Source: Pseudomonas sp. R5-89-07
GTDB lineage: Bacteria > Pseudomonadota > Gammaproteobacteria > Pseudomonadales > Pseudomonadaceae
Assembly: GCF_003851685.1 (NCBI RefSeq)
Contig: NZ_CP027727.1
Coordinates: 1,488,001-1,552,000 of the forward strand
Reading direction: 5' to 3'
Length of the DNA stretch: 64,000 bases
In this document: piece after piece, positions 1 to 11,064 of the stretch
Position numbering within the stretch: position 1 is the first letter of the stretch
How the letters are laid out: each line of letters starts with the position of its first letter
Position numbers and translations under genes: made by a program
Notes under the pieces: model-generated
The model's input: the letters and a program-made list of their open reading frames with translations, nothing else
Database searches by the model: none
What the model was told of the DNA's origin: nothing

Positions 1-26
1 CACGACAGTGGGAATTTCGGCGCTAA
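1..26 (+). CDS. eno: Possible C-terminal tail of enolase (partial)
   Basis: One frame runs from the window edge to a TAA at 24-26 and encodes the residues RQWEFRR. This resembles the short basic tail of gamma-proteobacterial enolases, and eno lies immediately upstream of ftsB in Pseudomonas. The rest of the gene is outside the window, so the call depends mostly on expected gene order. It could also be non-coding. Confidence 0.45.
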
Positions 27-40
27 TCTGCTGACTGACA

Positions 41-72
41 AGCACAAGCCTGGTTTATCCAGGCTTCGTGCT
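41..72 (+). terminator. Hairpin after eno, terminator-like
   Basis: AAGCCTGG (46-53) pairs perfectly with CCAGGCTT (59-66) around a 5-nt loop. The stem extends with AGCAC (41-45) pairing to GTGCT (68-72) across one bulged base. There is no clear T-run, so it may end or stabilise the upstream transcript rather than act as a strong intrinsic terminator. Confidence 0.45.
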
Positions 73-130
73 ATCAGTTGCTGCAAAAGGTTTGCATGAC
101 TGTCTTTTTTCAACGGATACCCGGATTTCA

Positions 131-409
131 ATGCGCAGTCCCAATTGGTTGTTTCTCGTCTTGCTCTTGTTGCTGGCTGGCCTGCAGTACCGCCTATGGG
201 TCGGTAACGGCAGCTTTGCGCAGGTGGAAGAGCTGACCCAGCAAATTGCCGACCAGCACGCTGAAAACGAACGCCTGCTGGAGCGCAACCGCGTGCTTGA
301 CGCCGAAGTGCTTGAGCTGAAAAAAGGTACGGAGACCGTCGAAGAGCGGGCTCGTCATGAGCTGGGCATGGTCAAGGAGGGCGAAACCCTCTACCAGTTG
401 GCCCAATGA
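131..409 (+). CDS. ftsB: Cell division protein FtsB
   Basis: A 92-residue bitopic division protein. Residues 1-20 hold a short cytoplasmic MRSPNW start and one membrane helix (LFLVLLLLLAGLQYRLW). The rest is a periplasmic coiled coil rich in Glu, Gln and Leu, as in FtsB (DivIC-like). FtsB forms a complex with FtsL and FtsQ at the septum. The ATG at 131 is chosen because an in-frame ATG at 68 would put 21 unrelated residues before the membrane segment. The stop overlaps the ispD start (ATGA at 406-409), so the two genes are translationally coupled, as is usual in Pseudomonas. Confidence 0.93.
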   Translation: MRSPNWLFLVLLLLLAGLQYRLWVGNGSFAQVEELTQQIADQHAENERLLERNRVLDAEVLELKKGTETVEERARHELGMVKEGETLYQLAQ

Positions 410-1113
410 ACACCGATTTGCCGGCCTTCTGGGCCGTGATTCCGGCCGCGGGTGTGGGTGCCCGTATGGCCGCCGACCGTCCCAAGCAGTATCTGCAACT
501 GGGCGGGCGCACCATTCTTGAACACAGCCTTGGCTGTTTCCTTGACCATCCTGCGCTGAAAGGGCTGGTGGTCAGTCTTGCAGTTGATGATCCTTACTGG
601 TCCGGCCTGGCGTGTGCCGCTGACCCGCGTATTCACCGTGCGGACGGCGGCTCGGAGCGTTCAGGTTCCGTGCTCAATGCGTTGCTGCAACTCAATGCCC
701 TGGGCGCCAGTGATGATGACTGGGTGCTGGTGCACGATGCCGCGCGGCCCAATCTGAGCCGAGATGATCTCGACAAGCTATTGGCTGAGCTGGCTGACGA
801 TCCGGTAGGTGGCCTGCTGGCGGTGCCGGCCCGTGACACCCTCAAGCGCGTCGACAAGCACGGCCGTGTGGTCGAAACCGTTGACCGTCGCCTGATCTGG
901 CAAGCCTACACGCCGCAGATGTTCCGCCTGGGCGCCTTGCACCGCGCGTTGGCTGACAGCCTGGTGGCCGACGCGGTGATCACCGATGAAGCCTCCGCCA
1001 TGGAATGGTCCGGTCAGGCGCCGCGGTTGATCGAGGGGCGTTCGGACAACCTCAAGGTGACCCGGCCGGAAGATCTTGAGTGGCTACGGCTGCGCTGGGC
1101 CAACCGCAGGTAG
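406..1113 (+). CDS. ispD: 2-C-methyl-D-erythritol 4-phosphate cytidylyltransferase
   Basis: A 235-residue enzyme of the MEP isoprenoid pathway that makes CDP-methylerythritol from MEP and CTP. The N-terminal nucleotide-binding loop PAAGVGARMAADRPKQY is intact, as are VLVHDAARP and the late ITDEASAMEW segment typical of IspD. The length matches the family. It overlaps ftsB by 4 bases. The next pathway gene in the window, ispF, is about 3 kb downstream and is not fused, as is usual in Pseudomonas. Confidence 0.96.
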   Translation: MNTDLPAFWAVIPAAGVGARMAADRPKQYLQLGGRTILEHSLGCFLDHPALKGLVVSLAVDDPYWSGLACAADPRIHRADGGSERSGSVLNALLQLNALGASDDDWVLVHDAARPNLSRDDLDKLLAELADDPVGGLLAVPARDTLKRVDKHGRVVETVDRRLIWQAYTPQMFRLGALHRALADSLVADAVITDEASAMEWSGQAPRLIEGRSDNLKVTRPEDLEWLRLRWANRR

Positions 1114-1135
1114 TCGGTCGCACCGCGTCGACTTC

Positions 1136-1206
1136 ATCGCAGGCAAGCCAGCTCTCACAGTTGATTGGGTTCACAGACAAAATGTGGGAGGGGGCTTGCC
1201 CCCGAT
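1136..1206. repeat. REP doublet, 71-bp back-to-back type
   Basis: A degenerate inverted REP copy (ATCGCAGGCAAGCCAGCTCT from 1136) is followed by a near-perfect copy (TGTGGGAGGGGGCTTGCC, 1183-1200, ending GAT at 1206). The two halves point away from each other. Length and layout match the copies at 26859 and 58785. It fills the gap between the convergent ispD and LysR genes. Confidence 0.85.
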
Positions 1207-1230
1207 GCGGCCTGACCAGGCAACAAATAA

Positions 1231-2127
1231 TCACCCGCTATATTCCGGCCTCCCAGCCAACCCTTCCTTCAAGAAATCCACCAACTTCCTGACCTTCGGC
1301 GATAAATGCCGTTGCTGCGGATACAGCGCCCACACCGCTGTATTCGGTGGCTGATGCGCCTCCAGCAGCGACACCAGCGCGCCACTGTACAGATGCTCCA
1401 GCACGTAATAGTCCGGCAACTGGCACAGCCCCATGCCCTGCAGCGCGGCATCCAGTACCGCCTGCCCACTGTTGCAGCGCCAGTTACCCTGCACCCGCTG
1501 GGAAAATTCGCGTCCGTCCTGGGCCAGTTGCCAGATATCCGAACTGCCGACCAGGCAGTTGTGCCGAGTCAATTCCGACAAACTGTGTGGCCGGCCGTAC
1601 CGAGCGAGGTAGGAAGGTGACGCGCACAAATACATGCGTCGCGCAGCCAGGCGGCTGGCAACCATGCGCGAGTCTTGCAGGCGACCGAGGCGAATCGCCA
1701 GGTCGAGCCCTTCGTGCACCAGGTCCAGCTGGCGGTTACTCAGCTCGATATCGACGCGCAACTGCGGATAAAGCGCCATGAACTGGGTCACAAGCGGCAC
1801 GATAAAGCGTTCGCCATACGCCACGGCGCAGGTCATGCGCAGCATGCCCTTGGGTTCGCTGGTCAGGTCGCCCACCGCACGCAAGGCTTCTTCGCGACCG
1901 TCCTGCAAACGTTGGCAATGTTGCAGGAAGGTCTGGCCCGCTTCGGTTAGTGTGACCTTGCGCGTACTGCGGTAGAGCAGACGCGTTTGCAGCCGCTCTT
2001 CCAGGCGCGCCACCTGGCGGCTGATATGGGACGACGATACCCCCAGGCGCTCGGCCGCCGCGGTGAATTGGCTGCATTCGGCCACGGCGACAAACTCATC
2101 GATGCCTTCCCAGCGGTTCTCCAGCAT
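1231..2127 (-). CDS. LysR-family regulator beside adhC, probable GfnR-type
   Basis: A 298-residue LysR-type regulator. The N-terminal winged HTH (residues about 5-63) contains FTAAAERLGVSSSHISRQVA. The C-terminal part is a LysR substrate-binding domain, with the LDLAIRLGRLQDS segment near residue 140. It is divergent from adhC, with 108 bp between the starts. In P. aeruginosa a LysR regulator at this place (recalled as PA3630, GfnR) controls glutathione-dependent formaldehyde detoxification. That ortholog call is inferred from synteny, so no symbol is assigned. A perfect 8+12+8 inverted repeat lies in the shared promoter region. Confidence 0.85.
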   Translation of the reverse strand: MLENRWEGIDEFVAVAECSQFTAAAERLGVSSSHISRQVARLEERLQTRLLYRSTRKVTLTEAGQTFLQHCQRLQDGREEALRAVGDLTSEPKGMLRMTCAVAYGERFIVPLVTQFMALYPQLRVDIELSNRQLDLVHEGLDLAIRLGRLQDSRMVASRLAARRMYLCASPSYLARYGRPHSLSELTRHNCLVGSSDIWQLAQDGREFSQRVQGNWRCNSGQAVLDAALQGMGLCQLPDYYVLEHLYSGALVSLLEAHQPPNTAVWALYPQQRHLSPKVRKLVDFLKEGLAGRPEYSG

Positions 2128-2176
2128 GGCTATTGTCCCTGTACAGCAATAATGTTTTGCTTTCGTCTGGATTATT

Positions 2177-3348
<1,172 letters not shown>

Positions 3349-3356
3349 GGTCGGCC

Positions 3357-4202
3357 ATGAGTCTGGAAAACCTGTCCTGCCAGAAAAGCTTCGGTGGCTG
3401 GCACAAACGCTATAAACATCACTCCGATGTGCTCGATTGCGACATGACCTTCGCGGTCTACCTGCCGCCGCAAGCGGAGCAGGGCGGCAAGCTGCCAGTG
3501 CTGTACTGGTTGTCCGGCTTGACCTGCACCGACGAGAACTTCATGCAAAAGGCCGGTGCTCACCGTATGGCAGCCGAGCTGGGCTTGATCATCGTGGCAC
3601 CGGATACCAGTCCGCGCGGCCCCGGTGTGCCAGATGACCCGGACAACGCCTGGGACTTCGGCCTGGGCGCTGGTTTCTACCTCAATGCTACCCAGGAACC
3701 CTGGGCCAGGCATTATCGGATGCACGATTACGTGGTGCAGGAATTGCCGGCGTTGGTAGAGGCGCATTTTCCCGCTTCGGACAAGCGGGGCATCAGCGGC
3801 CACTCGATGGGCGGCCATGGTGCGCTGGTCTGCGCGCTGCGCAACCCGGGGCGTTACCAGTCTGTGTCGGCGTTTTCGCCGATCAACAATCCGATGGATT
3901 GCCCCTGGGGCCAGAAAGCCTTCTCCCGTTACCTGGGCGAAGAGCGCTCGAAGTGGCGTGAATGGGACGCCAGCGTGCTGATCAGCGAAGCGTCGGAACA
4001 GTTGCCGCTGTTGGTCGACCAGGGCGATCGCGACGATTTCCTTGCGGTGCAGCTCAAGCCCGAGGCCCTGCAGCAAGCGGCCAAGGCGGCCGGCCATCCG
4101 CTGGAACTGCGGCTGCAGCCTGGCTACGACCACAGCTACTTCTTTATCGCCAGCTTCATCGACGACCATTTGCGCCATCATGGTCGTGCTTTGCTCGGTT
4201 AA
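3357..4202 (+). CDS. fghA: S-formylglutathione hydrolase
   Basis: A 281-residue esterase-D family alpha/beta hydrolase that releases formate and glutathione from S-formylglutathione. The nucleophile elbow GHSMGG puts the catalytic Ser at about residue 150. The DQGDRDDF segment carries the likely acid and YDHSYFF the catalytic His. The [14 protein letters not shown] segment is characteristic of the family. It directly follows adhC and is closed by an intrinsic terminator at 4227-4256. Confidence 0.96.
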   Translation: MSLENLSCQKSFGGWHKRYKHHSDVLDCDMTFAVYLPPQAEQGGKLPVLYWLSGLTCTDENFMQKAGAHRMAAELGLIIVAPDTSPRGPGVPDDPDNAWDFGLGAGFYLNATQEPWARHYRMHDYVVQELPALVEAHFPASDKRGISGHSMGGHGALVCALRNPGRYQSVSAFSPINNPMDCPWGQKAFSRYLGEERSKWREWDASVLISEASEQLPLLVDQGDRDDFLAVQLKPEALQQAAKAAGHPLELRLQPGYDHSYFFIASFIDDHLRHHGRALLG

Positions 4203-4226
4203 TCCGAGGCAAAAGTAGGTAGAATC

Positions 4227-4256
4227 ACGCCCTGAATTAAATCGGGGCGTTTTTTT
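4227..4256 (+). terminator. Intrinsic terminator after fghA, abutting the ispF start codon
   Basis: ACGCCC (4227-4232) pairs with GGGCGT (4245-4250), and the T-run continues to 4256. The ispF ATG begins at 4257. The GGGGCG of the 3' arm lies at Shine-Dalgarno distance from that ATG, so one short element seems to serve both as terminator and as the translation start region. Confidence 0.75.
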
Positions 4257-4730
4257 ATGCGTATTGGCCATGGCTACGATGTGCACCGTTTCGCTGAAGG
4301 CGATTTCATCACTTTGGGCGGCGTGCGTATCGCGCACCACCATGGGCTGCTGGCTCATTCCGACGGCGACGTTGTGTTGCACGCGTTGAGCGATGCGCTG
4401 CTCGGCGCAGCGGCGCTGGGTGATATCGGCAAGCACTTTCCAGACACCGACCCTACCTTCAAGGGCGCGGACAGCCGTGTCCTGCTGCGCCATGTCGTCG
4501 GCTTGATCCACGCCAAGGGCTGGAAGGTCGGCAACGTCGATAACACCATCGTGGCCCAGGCACCCAAAATGGCCCCGCATATCGAATCGATGCGTGCCCT
4601 GATTGCCGCCGACCTGCAAATAGAAGTGGACCAAGTGAACGTGAAAGCCACCACCACCGAAAAGCTCGGGTTTACCGGTCGGGAAGAGGGCATCGCCGTG
4701 CACTCCGTCGCCTTGTTGCTGCGCGCATGA
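4257..4730 (+). CDS. ispF: 2-C-methyl-D-erythritol 2,4-cyclodiphosphate synthase
   Basis: A 157-residue MEP-pathway enzyme, trimeric and zinc-dependent in the family. The start [12 protein letters not shown] is canonical and supplies metal ligands Asp8 and His10. The [18 protein letters not shown] block and the C-terminal [15 protein letters not shown] block are both intact. The start codon follows directly on the T-run of the preceding terminator. The stop overlaps the truD start (ATGA at 4727-4730). Confidence 0.96.
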   Translation: MRIGHGYDVHRFAEGDFITLGGVRIAHHHGLLAHSDGDVVLHALSDALLGAAALGDIGKHFPDTDPTFKGADSRVLLRHVVGLIHAKGWKVGNVDNTIVAQAPKMAPHIESMRALIAADLQIEVDQVNVKATTTEKLGFTGREEGIAVHSVALLLRA

Positions 4731-5772
4731 ATGAACTTCAATTGCTCGGCCCGCGTGCCTATGGCGAAGCATTGGGCAGCGCGGTCCTGAAGGCCACCGC
4801 CGAAGATTTCCAGGTGGACGAAGTGCTCGACATCCCGCTGACCGGCGAAGGCGAGCACCTGTGGTTGTGGGTGGAGAAGCGCGGCCTGAATACCGAGGAA
4901 GCGGCGCGGCGTATCGCCAAGGCGGCTGGCGTGCCCTTGCGCACCGTCAGCTATGCCGGGCTCAAGGATCGCCAGGCATTGACCCGTCAGTGGTTCAGCG
5001 TGCAATTGCCCGGCAAGGCCGACCCGGACTTGAGTGCCGCCGAGAACGACACCCTCAGGATCCTGAAAACCGCCCGGCACAAACGCAAGCTGCAGCGCGG
5101 TGCGCATGCGGCCAATGGCTTTACTTTGCGCCTGACCCAGTTGGCCGGCGATACCGCCGCCATCGATGCGCGTCTGCAATTGATCGCCCAGCACGGTATT
5201 CCCAACTATTTCGGTACCCAGCGCTTTGGCCATAACGGCGGCAACGTCGTCGACGCCCGTGACTGGGCGGCTCGCAAGGCCTTGCCGGAACAGCGCAATG
5301 TGCGTTCTCGGCTGCTGTCCACTGCCCGCAGCTTTCTGTTCAACAAAGTGTTGGCGGCGCGTGTCGCTGACGGTTCCTGGCAGCGCGCCCAGGTCGGCGA
5401 CCTGCTGGCCTTCACCGACAGCCGCAGTTTTTTCCCCGCGGGGGAGGCTGAATGCAACGACCCACGCCTGGCGATCCTGGACCTGCATCCCACCGGCCCG
5501 CAGTGGGGTGAAGGTGACTCGCCGGCGAAAGGTCTTACATACGAATTGGAACAATCTGTCGCCGCCGGAGAAGCCGACTTGCGTGATTGGCTGGTAAACG
5601 CGGGTATGAGCCAAGAACGTCGCATTCTGCGACTGCCCATTGGCGGGTTGACGTGGCATTATCCCGGGCCTGACATTCTGCAATTGGAATTCGTCCTGCC
5701 GGCTGGATGCTTCGCCACTGTATTGGTGCGCGAGCTTGTTGATCTGGTGCCGGTGGGGCCGACGGACAACCC

Positions 5773-5785
<13 letters not shown>
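4727..5785 (+). CDS. truD: tRNA pseudouridine(13) synthase TruD
   Basis: A 352-residue enzyme that isomerises uridine 13 in tRNA, notably tRNA-Glu. The motif [12 protein letters not shown] carries the catalytic Asp at about residue 81. The TruD insertion domain follows, with [14 protein letters not shown] before it. The length matches the family. It overlaps ispF by 4 bases and surE by 13 bases, which indicates a tightly packed operon. Confidence 0.95.
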
Positions 5786-7199
<1,414 letters not shown>

Positions 7200-7406
7200 T
7201 CATTTATTTCCAGGCAGTGAATTCCATAGACGCGGATGTGTCTTACAGCGGGGTCTATAGATTCAACAGCTGGGAGCCGCTATTAAGCATGATGAATTTT
7301 TCGTTTCAGTCATGTGCCGGTAAAAAGCCAATGCCCCGTTATACTTGCGTCATATTTCAAGCCTGATACAGGCGTTAACGTTCAGCCACCACAAAGGGAG
7401 CGGCGG

Positions 7407-8243
7407 GTGAGTCTCACAGGTCCTGCGCAGCGAATGAGTAAAACAAGCTTTCAGCGACTGGTGCTTGGCCTTGTCTTGAGTTCCTTACTGGCAGCCTGCT
7501 CGAGCACGCCATCCGGCGGTGCGCGCGTGGTGGACCGCACGAATGCGGCGCCGCAGAACCCCACGGTGACCACTGGCCAATACGTGGTGCGCAAGGGCGA
7601 CACGCTGTTCTCGATTGCCTTCCGTTATGGTTGGGATTACAAGGCGCTCGCAGCCCGTAACAACATTCCTGTGCCTTATACGATACATCCGGGGCAGACA
7701 ATTCGCTTCGATGGCCGCACCGGTTCGGCGTCTACGGCAGTTGTGACAAAGTCAGGATCTTCGCCTTCCTCGTCGAGCAAAACTACCGTCATTACTCGGC
7801 CTGCAGGCACCGTTGCGCCTGCGGTTGCGGGCAAGCCGGCACCCGCGCCGTTGCCACCTGCAGGGCCCGCGCCGACCGGTTGGGGATGGCCCTCCAATGG
7901 CGTATTGATTGGAAAATTCTCTTCAAACGGCAGTTTGAATAAAGGCATTGATATCGCCGGGGATTTGGGACAGCCTGTTTTGGCTGCGTCTGATGGGACA
8001 GTGGTGTACGCCGGGAGTGGTCTACGGGGCTACGGCGAGCTGGTCATCATCAAACACAGCGACACCTACGTCAGTGCCTACGGTCATAACCGCAGGTTGT
8101 TGGTTCGGGAGGGGCAGCAGGTCAAGGTCGGACAGACAATTGCCGAGATGGGTTCAACGGGTACAGACCGGGTGAAACTGCACTTTGAGATTCGCCGCCA
8201 AGGGAAGCCTGTAGATCCACTGCAATTCCTACCCCGCCGTTGA
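7407..8243 (+). CDS. nlpD: Murein hydrolase activator NlpD (lipoprotein)
   Basis: A 278-residue outer-membrane lipoprotein reading from GTG at 7407, with AAAGGGAG just upstream; an ATG at 7434 is the alternative. A lipobox ends in LLAAC. A LysM domain follows (YVVRKGDTLFSIAFRYGW to IHPGQTIRF), then a Ser/Pro/Ala-rich linker, then a LytM (M23) domain. The first zinc His of M23 is replaced (NKGIDIAG in place of HxGID), as expected for non-catalytic NlpD, which activates amidases. In Pseudomonas the main rpoS promoter lies inside nlpD; I did not locate it here. Confidence 0.93.
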   Translation: MSLTGPAQRMSKTSFQRLVLGLVLSSLLAACSSTPSGGARVVDRTNAAPQNPTVTTGQYVVRKGDTLFSIAFRYGWDYKALAARNNIPVPYTIHPGQTIRFDGRTGSASTAVVTKSGSSPSSSSKTTVITRPAGTVAPAVAGKPAPAPLPPAGPAPTGWGWPSNGVLIGKFSSNGSLNKGIDIAGDLGQPVLAASDGTVVYAGSGLRGYGELVIIKHSDTYVSAYGHNRRLLVREGQQVKVGQTIAEMGSTGTDRVKLHFEIRRQGKPVDPLQFLPRR

Positions 8244-8252
8244 TGTGTTGCC

Positions 8253-8283
8253 AGCCTGTTCCCTCACGTAGAAGGAACAGGCT
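8253..8283 (+). other. Perfect hairpin between nlpD and rpoS
   Basis: AGCCTGTTCC (8253-8262) pairs perfectly with GGAACAGGCT (8274-8283) around an 11-nt loop, 65 nt before the rpoS ATG. No T-run follows, so it is not a standard terminator. It lies in the leader of any rpoS transcript started inside nlpD and could influence RNA processing or post-transcriptional control. Confidence 0.6.
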
Positions 8284-8348
8284 CCAGCGTTGCCAAGGAT
8301 AAAGGCGTCGCTTGAGCTTGAGGTCGAACTCACCAAAGGACTATAACA

Positions 8349-9356
8349 ATGGCTCTCAGTAAAGAAGCGCCGGAGTTTGACATCGACGATGAGGTTCTCC
8401 TTATGGAGGCCGGTATCGCTACGGAAACGATGTCAGATAATGAGGGGGCGTCACCACCTTCAGTTCGCACCAAATCCAAAAACTCCTCCGCGTTAAAGCA
8501 GCACAAGTACATTGATTACACACGGGCGCTCGACGCGACCCAGCTGTACCTCAATGAAATCGGCTTTTCCCCTCTGCTCACCCCTGAAGAAGAAGTCCAT
8601 TTTGCGCGTCTGTCGCAAAAGGGTGATCCGGCTGGGCGCAAACGCATGATTGAAAGCAACCTGCGCCTGGTGGTCAAGATCGCCCGGCGCTACGTCAATC
8701 GCGGATTGTCGCTGCTGGACCTGATCGAGGAGGGCAACCTGGGCTTGATCCGGGCGGTGGAAAAGTTCGACCCTGAGCGGGGCTTTCGTTTCTCGACCTA
8801 TGCCACCTGGTGGATTCGCCAGACCATCGAACGGGCGATCATGAATCAGACCCGCACGATCCGGTTGCCGATCCATGTGGTCAAGGAGCTCAACGTATAC
8901 CTGCGGGCAGCGCGCGAGCTGACACAAAAACTCGATCATGAACCTTCGCCCGAAGAAATCGCCAACCTGCTGGAAAAACCGGTAGGGGAGGTCAAGCGCA
9001 TGCTCGGCCTGAATGAGCGTGTGTCTTCGGTCGATGTCTCGCTGGGTCCGGATTCGGATAAAACCTTGCTGGACACCCTGACGGATGATCGCCCAACAGA
9101 TCCGTGCGAGCTGTTGCAGGATGATGATCTGTCCCAAAGCATCGACCAATGGCTGTCGGAGCTCACCGACAAGCAGCGTGAAGTGGTGATTCGCCGCTTC
9201 GGCCTGCGCGGCCATGAGAGCAGCACCCTGGAGGACGTAGGCCTGGAGATCGGTCTGACCCGTGAGCGGGTTCGGCAGATCCAGGTAGAGGGGCTCAAGC
9301 GCTTGCGCGAGATCCTTGAGAAGAACGGCTTGTCGAGTGAGTCGTTGTTCCAATAA
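8349..9356 (+). CDS. rpoS: RNA polymerase sigma factor RpoS
   Basis: A 335-residue stationary-phase and general-stress sigma factor. Region 1.2 begins at LYLNEIGF. Region 2 includes [24 protein letters not shown] and the promoter-melting segment [13 protein letters not shown]. Region 3 starts near IRLPIHV, and the region 4 HTH is [19 protein letters not shown]. The length and the Pseudomonas-type acidic N-terminus fit RpoS. An AAAGGAC Shine-Dalgarno precedes the ATG. A REP doublet, then a terminator, follow the stop; the rsmZ RNA gene expected here is not visible. Confidence 0.98.
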   Translation: MALSKEAPEFDIDDEVLLMEAGIATETMSDNEGASPPSVRTKSKNSSALKQHKYIDYTRALDATQLYLNEIGFSPLLTPEEEVHFARLSQKGDPAGRKRMIESNLRLVVKIARRYVNRGLSLLDLIEEGNLGLIRAVEKFDPERGFRFSTYATWWIRQTIERAIMNQTRTIRLPIHVVKELNVYLRAARELTQKLDHEPSPEEIANLLEKPVGEVKRMLGLNERVSSVDVSLGPDSDKTLLDTLTDDRPTDPCELLQDDDLSQSIDQWLSELTDKQREVVIRRFGLRGHESSTLEDVGLEIGLTRERVRQIQVEGLKRLREILEKNGLSSESLFQ

Positions 9357-9387
9357 GCGCTGCAGCTTGAATGCTTGAATGCTTGAA

Positions 9388-9476
9388 TGTGGGAGGGGGC
9401 TTGCCCCCGATAGCGGTGGGTCAGTCAATGCAATATCGACTGCCGCATCGCTATCGGGGGCAAGCCCCCTCCCACA
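9388..9476. repeat. REP doublet (REPIN), 89-bp face-to-face type
   Basis: TGTGGGAGGGGGCTTGCC opens the element at 9388, and its inverted partner ends CTCCCACA at 9476. Both carry the GATAGCG extension toward the centre. The whole element can fold into one long hairpin. It lies between rpoS and the convergent cold-shock gene, exactly where the gene order departs from that of other Pseudomonas. Confidence 0.92.
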
Positions 9477-9524
9477 TTTTTTGTGCCTGGCATTAGGTGA
9501 GCGTGAATACCAAATTGCAGGCAT

Positions 9525-9556
9525 AAAAAAACCCCGCTTTTGAGGGCGGGGTCTTT
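9525..9556 (-). terminator. Terminator between rpoS and the cold-shock gene
   Basis: ACCCCGC (9531-9537) pairs with GCGGGGT (9546-9552). An A-run at 9525-9530 gives a T-run on the minus strand, so it ends the cold-shock transcript. A shorter T-run on the plus side (TCTTTT) suggests it may also stop transcripts arriving from rpoS. Confidence 0.85.
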
Positions 9557-9575
9557 TCGACTAAGTCAGTACAAG

Positions 9576-9785
9576 TTAGATAACTTGAACTTCTTCAGCT
9601 TGCATGCCTTTCTGACCGCGGGTAGCGATGAAAGAAACCTGTTGGCCTTCTTTCAGGCTTTTGAAGCCGTCGGATTGGATAGCTTTGAAGTGAACGAACA
9701 GGTCGTCACCGGATTGTGGAGTGATGAAGCCGAAGCCTTTTTCATCGTTGAACCACTTAACGGTACCAGTTTGGCGATTAGACAT
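9576..9785 (-). CDS. Cold-shock protein, CspA/CapB family
   Basis: A 69-residue single cold-shock domain that binds RNA or single-stranded DNA. Both nucleic-acid motifs are present: KGFGFITP (RNP1) and DLFVHF (RNP2), after GTVKWFNDE. The sequence is close to the CapB-type proteins of psychrotolerant pseudomonads; the C-terminal QAEEVQVI differs slightly from the usual tail. A terminator lies directly downstream and a long leader upstream, as in cold-inducible csp mRNAs. Confidence 0.94.
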   Translation of the reverse strand: MSNRQTGTVKWFNDEKGFGFITPQSGDDLFVHFKAIQSDGFKSLKEGQQVSFIATRGQKGMQAEEVQVI

Positions 9786-10172
9786 GGTGTAACTCCTTGA
9801 ACAAAGTTAACTGCGACTCAGGAAAAGCCCTGGCCGAGACTGAGTGCAAAGAGCAGGAAAAATTCTTGGAGATGGTTGGATCGAAATTCAACATATCGTG
9901 TAGAGATTCTCAGTGACACAAGCAACACAGTGACGCCACCTTAACCCTTTTTCCGGAACGTGCCAATGGTATTTCCGAAGGTTTCTCTATTTTCGTGACT
10001 GGCGGTGGTATTTATTGTCCAGCAAAGCCGTGACAACAGCCCCGGCCCCGCTGGCTGCGGGTTATACACGCCAGTGCATTCGTCATTAAAAGCCCTGCGC
10101 CCTTTGAACCCCATCGCCGGCCCCGGTAAGATGCCCCACAGAATTTTTTCACCTCGCATTCAGGACATCGCC
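9786..10172. promoter_or_regulatory. 387-bp divergent region between the cold-shock gene and dcd
   Basis: No gene is seen. The left part must hold the leader of the minus-strand cold-shock gene. A Shine-Dalgarno-like AAGGAGT on the minus strand lies just upstream of its ATG. The right part carries the dcd promoter and a short leader. I could not assign promoter boxes or a cold-box with confidence. Confidence 0.5.
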
Positions 10173-10739
10173 ATGAGCATCAAATCGGACAAGTGGATTC
10201 GCCGCATGGCGCAGGAACACGGCATGATCGAACCGTTCGTTGAGCGCCAGATTCGTGGCGAAGGCGACGACCGCGTTATTTCGTACGGGGTTTCCAGCTA
10301 TGGCTACGATGTGCGCTGCGCCGATGAATTCAAGGTGTTCACCAATATCAACTCGGCGATTGTCGACCCGAAGAATTTCGATGAAAAAAGCTTCGTCGAC
10401 GTCAAGAGCGATGTCTGCATCATCCCGCCGAACTCCTTTGCCCTGGCCCGCACCGTGGAATTCTTCCGCATCCCGCGCGACGTACTGACCATCTGCCTGG
10501 GCAAAAGCACCTATGCCCGTTGCGGCATCATCGTCAACGTGACGCCGCTGGAACCCGAGTGGGAAGGTCACGTGACCCTGGAGTTCTCCAATACCACTAC
10601 CTTGCCGGCGAAAATCTACGCCAACGAAGGCGTGGCACAGATGCTGTTCCTGCAGTCCGACGAAGCGTGCGAAGTGTCCTACAAGGACCGCGCTGGCAAG
10701 TACCAGGGCCAGCGCGGCGTCACTCTCCCACGCGCTTGA
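10173..10739 (+). CDS. dcd: dCTP deaminase
   Basis: A 188-residue trimeric enzyme that converts dCTP to dUTP for thymidylate synthesis. [24 protein letters not shown] and [10 protein letters not shown] are the recognisable Dcd blocks; the last carries the catalytic Glu. The length is exactly that of the family. The start MSIKSDKWI is typical, so the in-frame upstream ATG at 10005 is not used. A 10-bp hairpin and a small Pro-rich gene follow. Confidence 0.97.
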   Translation: MSIKSDKWIRRMAQEHGMIEPFVERQIRGEGDDRVISYGVSSYGYDVRCADEFKVFTNINSAIVDPKNFDEKSFVDVKSDVCIIPPNSFALARTVEFFRIPRDVLTICLGKSTYARCGIIVNVTPLEPEWEGHVTLEFSNTTTLPAKIYANEGVAQMLFLQSDEACEVSYKDRAGKYQGQRGVTLPRA

Positions 10740-10802
10740 TCGAAAGCTCCTACGGGCAAAGGGAATTAGTCTGCGGAAATTGACTCTATCTAGGTGTACT
10801 GC

Positions 10803-10827
10803 CTCGGCGCGTGTAAAACGCGCCGAG
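10803..10827 (+). other. Perfect 10-bp hairpin after dcd
   Basis: CTCGGCGCGT (10803-10812) and ACGCGCCGAG (10818-10827) form a perfect stem with a 5-nt loop. It has no T-run and ends 20 nt before the ATG of the next small gene. It may protect or process the dcd mRNA, or regulate the downstream gene. Confidence 0.65.
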
Positions 10828-10847
10828 CCACGCTTGAGGAGTGCCCT

Positions 10848-11045
10848 ATGAAGATCAACCCGCGAATCAGCGCAGAACTTGCCCGGCTTGAACCCAACCA
10901 GATTGGTGTTCTGGCCTGGTCCCTGATGGCCGATCCTGCTTATGCAGGCGGCATCCCTGGTCAACCTGAACCGGACTATCCGCAGCCTACCGAGCCGGGT
11001 GAACCGACCCTGCCGGATGAGCCGCCTCCCTCGCCCGTTGCCTGA
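10848..11045 (+). CDS. Small Pro/Glu-rich hypothetical protein
   Basis: A 65-residue protein of unknown function. GAGGA at 10836-10840 is a good Shine-Dalgarno. Residues 1-32 look ordered (SAELARLEPNQIGVLAWSLM). The last 30 residues are acidic and proline-rich, with repeated P-x-P/E-P units, and are probably disordered. No signal peptide or membrane helix is seen. It sits between dcd and the convergent pdeM gene. The Shine-Dalgarno and codon usage argue for a real gene, probably Pseudomonas-restricted. Confidence 0.7.
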   Translation: MKINPRISAELARLEPNQIGVLAWSLMADPAYAGGIPGQPEPDYPQPTEPGEPTLPDEPPPSPVA

Positions 11046-11064
11046 TCGCGGGACGCATTGCGCT

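Noticed and set aside
9357..9575. rsmZ regulatory RNA downstream of rpoS
   Set aside because: The interval contains a REP doublet and a terminator only; no series of GGA-loop hairpins or upstream GacA box is visible.
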